The notes beneath the pieces were generated by a model. The model was not told the origin of the DNA and made no database searches. It saw only the letters and a list, made by a program, of their open reading frames with translations. Shown here piece by piece: positions 63,330 to 64,000 of a stretch of 64,000 nucleotides of DNA. The position numbers were made by a program, and so were the translations under genes. How positions within the stretch are numbered: the stretch's first letter is position 1; every line of letters starts with the position of its first letter. Location: assembly GCA_035638575.1 (NCBI GenBank), contig DASQZT010000013.1, positions 1-64,000 on the forward strand, given 5' to 3'. The stretch comes from DASQZT01 sp035638575 (GTDB taxonomy: Bacteria > Acidobacteriota > Terriglobia > Bryobacterales > Bryobacteraceae).

Positions 63330-64000
63330 ATGAAGACGAACGATCAACTCGAACCAAACATATTCGTCATCTTTGGCGGAGCAGGCGACCTGACCTGGCG
63401 GAAGTTGATGCCGGCCCTGTTCGACCTTTCCCAGAGCCACAGTATTCCGGCTCACTTCTCGATTATCGCGGTGGACCGCGTGGCACTCAGCGACGACGCC
63501 CTGCGCAAGCGCCTGCACGAGGGAGTCAAGAAGTTCGCCCGCTGCGGGAAAAACGCAGTCAAGGAGTGGAACGACTTCTCGCGGCACATCCGCTACCTGC
63601 AGGGCGATTTCAAGGGCAAAGCGACCTATACGGAACTGGGCGGCCAGTGCGCAACGCTGGAAAAGGAGTGGGGCTCCAAAGCCCAACGCGTATTCTACAT
63701 GGCCACGCCGCCCTCCCTGTTTGGCGAGATCCCCCGCTTCCTCGATCATGCGGGCCTGGCGGCCGACCGGGAACGGGCGCGAATCGTGATCGAGAAACCT
63801 ATCGGGTACGACCTGGAGTCGGCGCGGGCGCTGAACCGCACACTCGCCGCCGGCTTTCAAGAATCCCAAATCTTCCGCATCGACCATTACCTGGGCAAAG
63901 AGACGGTGCAGAACATCCTGGCATTCCGTTTTGCCAATCCGCTGTTCGAGCCGATCTGGAACCGGCGTTATGTGGACTACGTGACCATCACTGTCGCCGA
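63330..64000 (+). CDS. zwf: Glucose-6-phosphate 1-dehydrogenase (3' truncated by window edge)
   Basis: The first 223 residues are visible. It oxidises glucose-6-phosphate to the lactone and supplies NADPH and substrate to Gnd. The nucleotide-binding motif is FVIFGGAGDLTWRKLMPALF, EKPIG is at about residue 155, and the active-site signature is RIDHYLGKETVQN (about residues 181-193). It is translated just after gnd, so the two form an oxidative pentose phosphate operon. Confidence 0.96.
   Translation, partial: MKTNDQLEPNIFVIFGGAGDLTWRKLMPALFDLSQSHSIPAHFSIIAVDRVALSDDALRKRLHEGVKKFARCGKNAVKEWNDFSRHIRYLQGDFKGKATYTELGGQCATLEKEWGSKAQRVFYMATPPSLFGEIPRFLDHAGLAADRERARIVIEKPIGYDLESARALNRTLAAGFQESQIFRIDHYLGKETVQNILAFRFANPLFEPIWNRRYVDYVTITVA

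Overview
The window is about 64 kb of high-GC bacterial chromosome. Gene content points to Acidobacteriota, probably a Solibacter/Bryobacter-type lineage. The pointers are the remnant of a PEGKTIDE-type Ser/Thr kinase with a beta-propeller C-terminus, a lipase-maturation-factor homologue, tandem HAE-type RND pumps, a GH35 beta-galactosidase, Tat-leader small proteins and a fused AroDE. This placement is inference from gene style; no rRNA or tRNA gene was found in the window to test it. The ends cut an aldehyde dehydrogenase (left) and glucose-6-phosphate dehydrogenase (right).

Layout. 0-12.4 kb holds metabolic and envelope genes: an aldehyde dehydrogenase, a FitAB/VapBC toxin-antitoxin pair, a radical SAM/SPASM enzyme, a sugar-epimerase-like SDR and GH35. 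It also has an Mla-type lipid-transport operon (mlaE-mlaF-mlaD) that runs by a 4-bp overlap into an HpnK/ChbG-type deacetylase, a P1 peptidase, a decayed second PIN toxin locus and a lipase-maturation-factor homologue. 12.5-17.9 kb carries a large two-gene ATP-driven iron-sulfur system related to 2-hydroxyacyl-CoA dehydratase/activase and the double-cubane-cluster proteins. 18-24 kb has small membrane and secreted proteins, a HAD phosphatase, and the ubiX-pheA-lon operon.

23.9-27 kb is the most unusual stretch. It contains a HTH regulator with an S24/LexA-like C-terminus, a short helical protein, a 36-residue secreted peptide with a CDPC motif preceded by two perfect inverted repeats, a seven-TM protein and a one-TM protein. 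An 18-bp site, TGTTCC-N6-GGAAYA, occurs both upstream of the regulator and upstream of the neighbouring genes. 27-31.6 kb has a SprT-like protease, FabH, a heparinase-like secreted protein and a 540-bp gap. That gap contains a promoter, a long imperfect hairpin RNA with 6S-like architecture ending in a U-tract, and a second strong terminator-type hairpin.

31.6-36 kb encodes the end of a pentonate/hexuronate oxidative pathway (ketoglutaric semialdehyde dehydrogenase plus an AraD1-type dehydratase) and a TPM-nucleotidyltransferase-LemA operon. 36-44 kb has a secreted esterase, the kinase remnant, and a tightly overlapped assimilatory sulfate operon (cysD-cysN-cysH-tauE), followed by xylB and a DUF1835 gene. 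44-49 kb has an amidase, a tiny Tat-leader protein and aroDE on the minus strand, then a two-component system whose kinase is truncated at a 32-bp tandem repeat. 49.3-59.8 kb is one long plus-strand efflux operon: rraA, a membrane-fusion lipoprotein, two duplicated RND permeases, a TolC-like protein and two small membrane proteins. The window closes with an orphan receiver-like protein, an enolase-superfamily enzyme, and gnd-zwf of the oxidative pentose phosphate pathway.

Several genes have a -10-like hexamer only 6-12 nt before the start codon and no Shine-Dalgarno sequence, suggesting leaderless or near-leaderless transcripts. No IS element, prophage or CRISPR array was seen.
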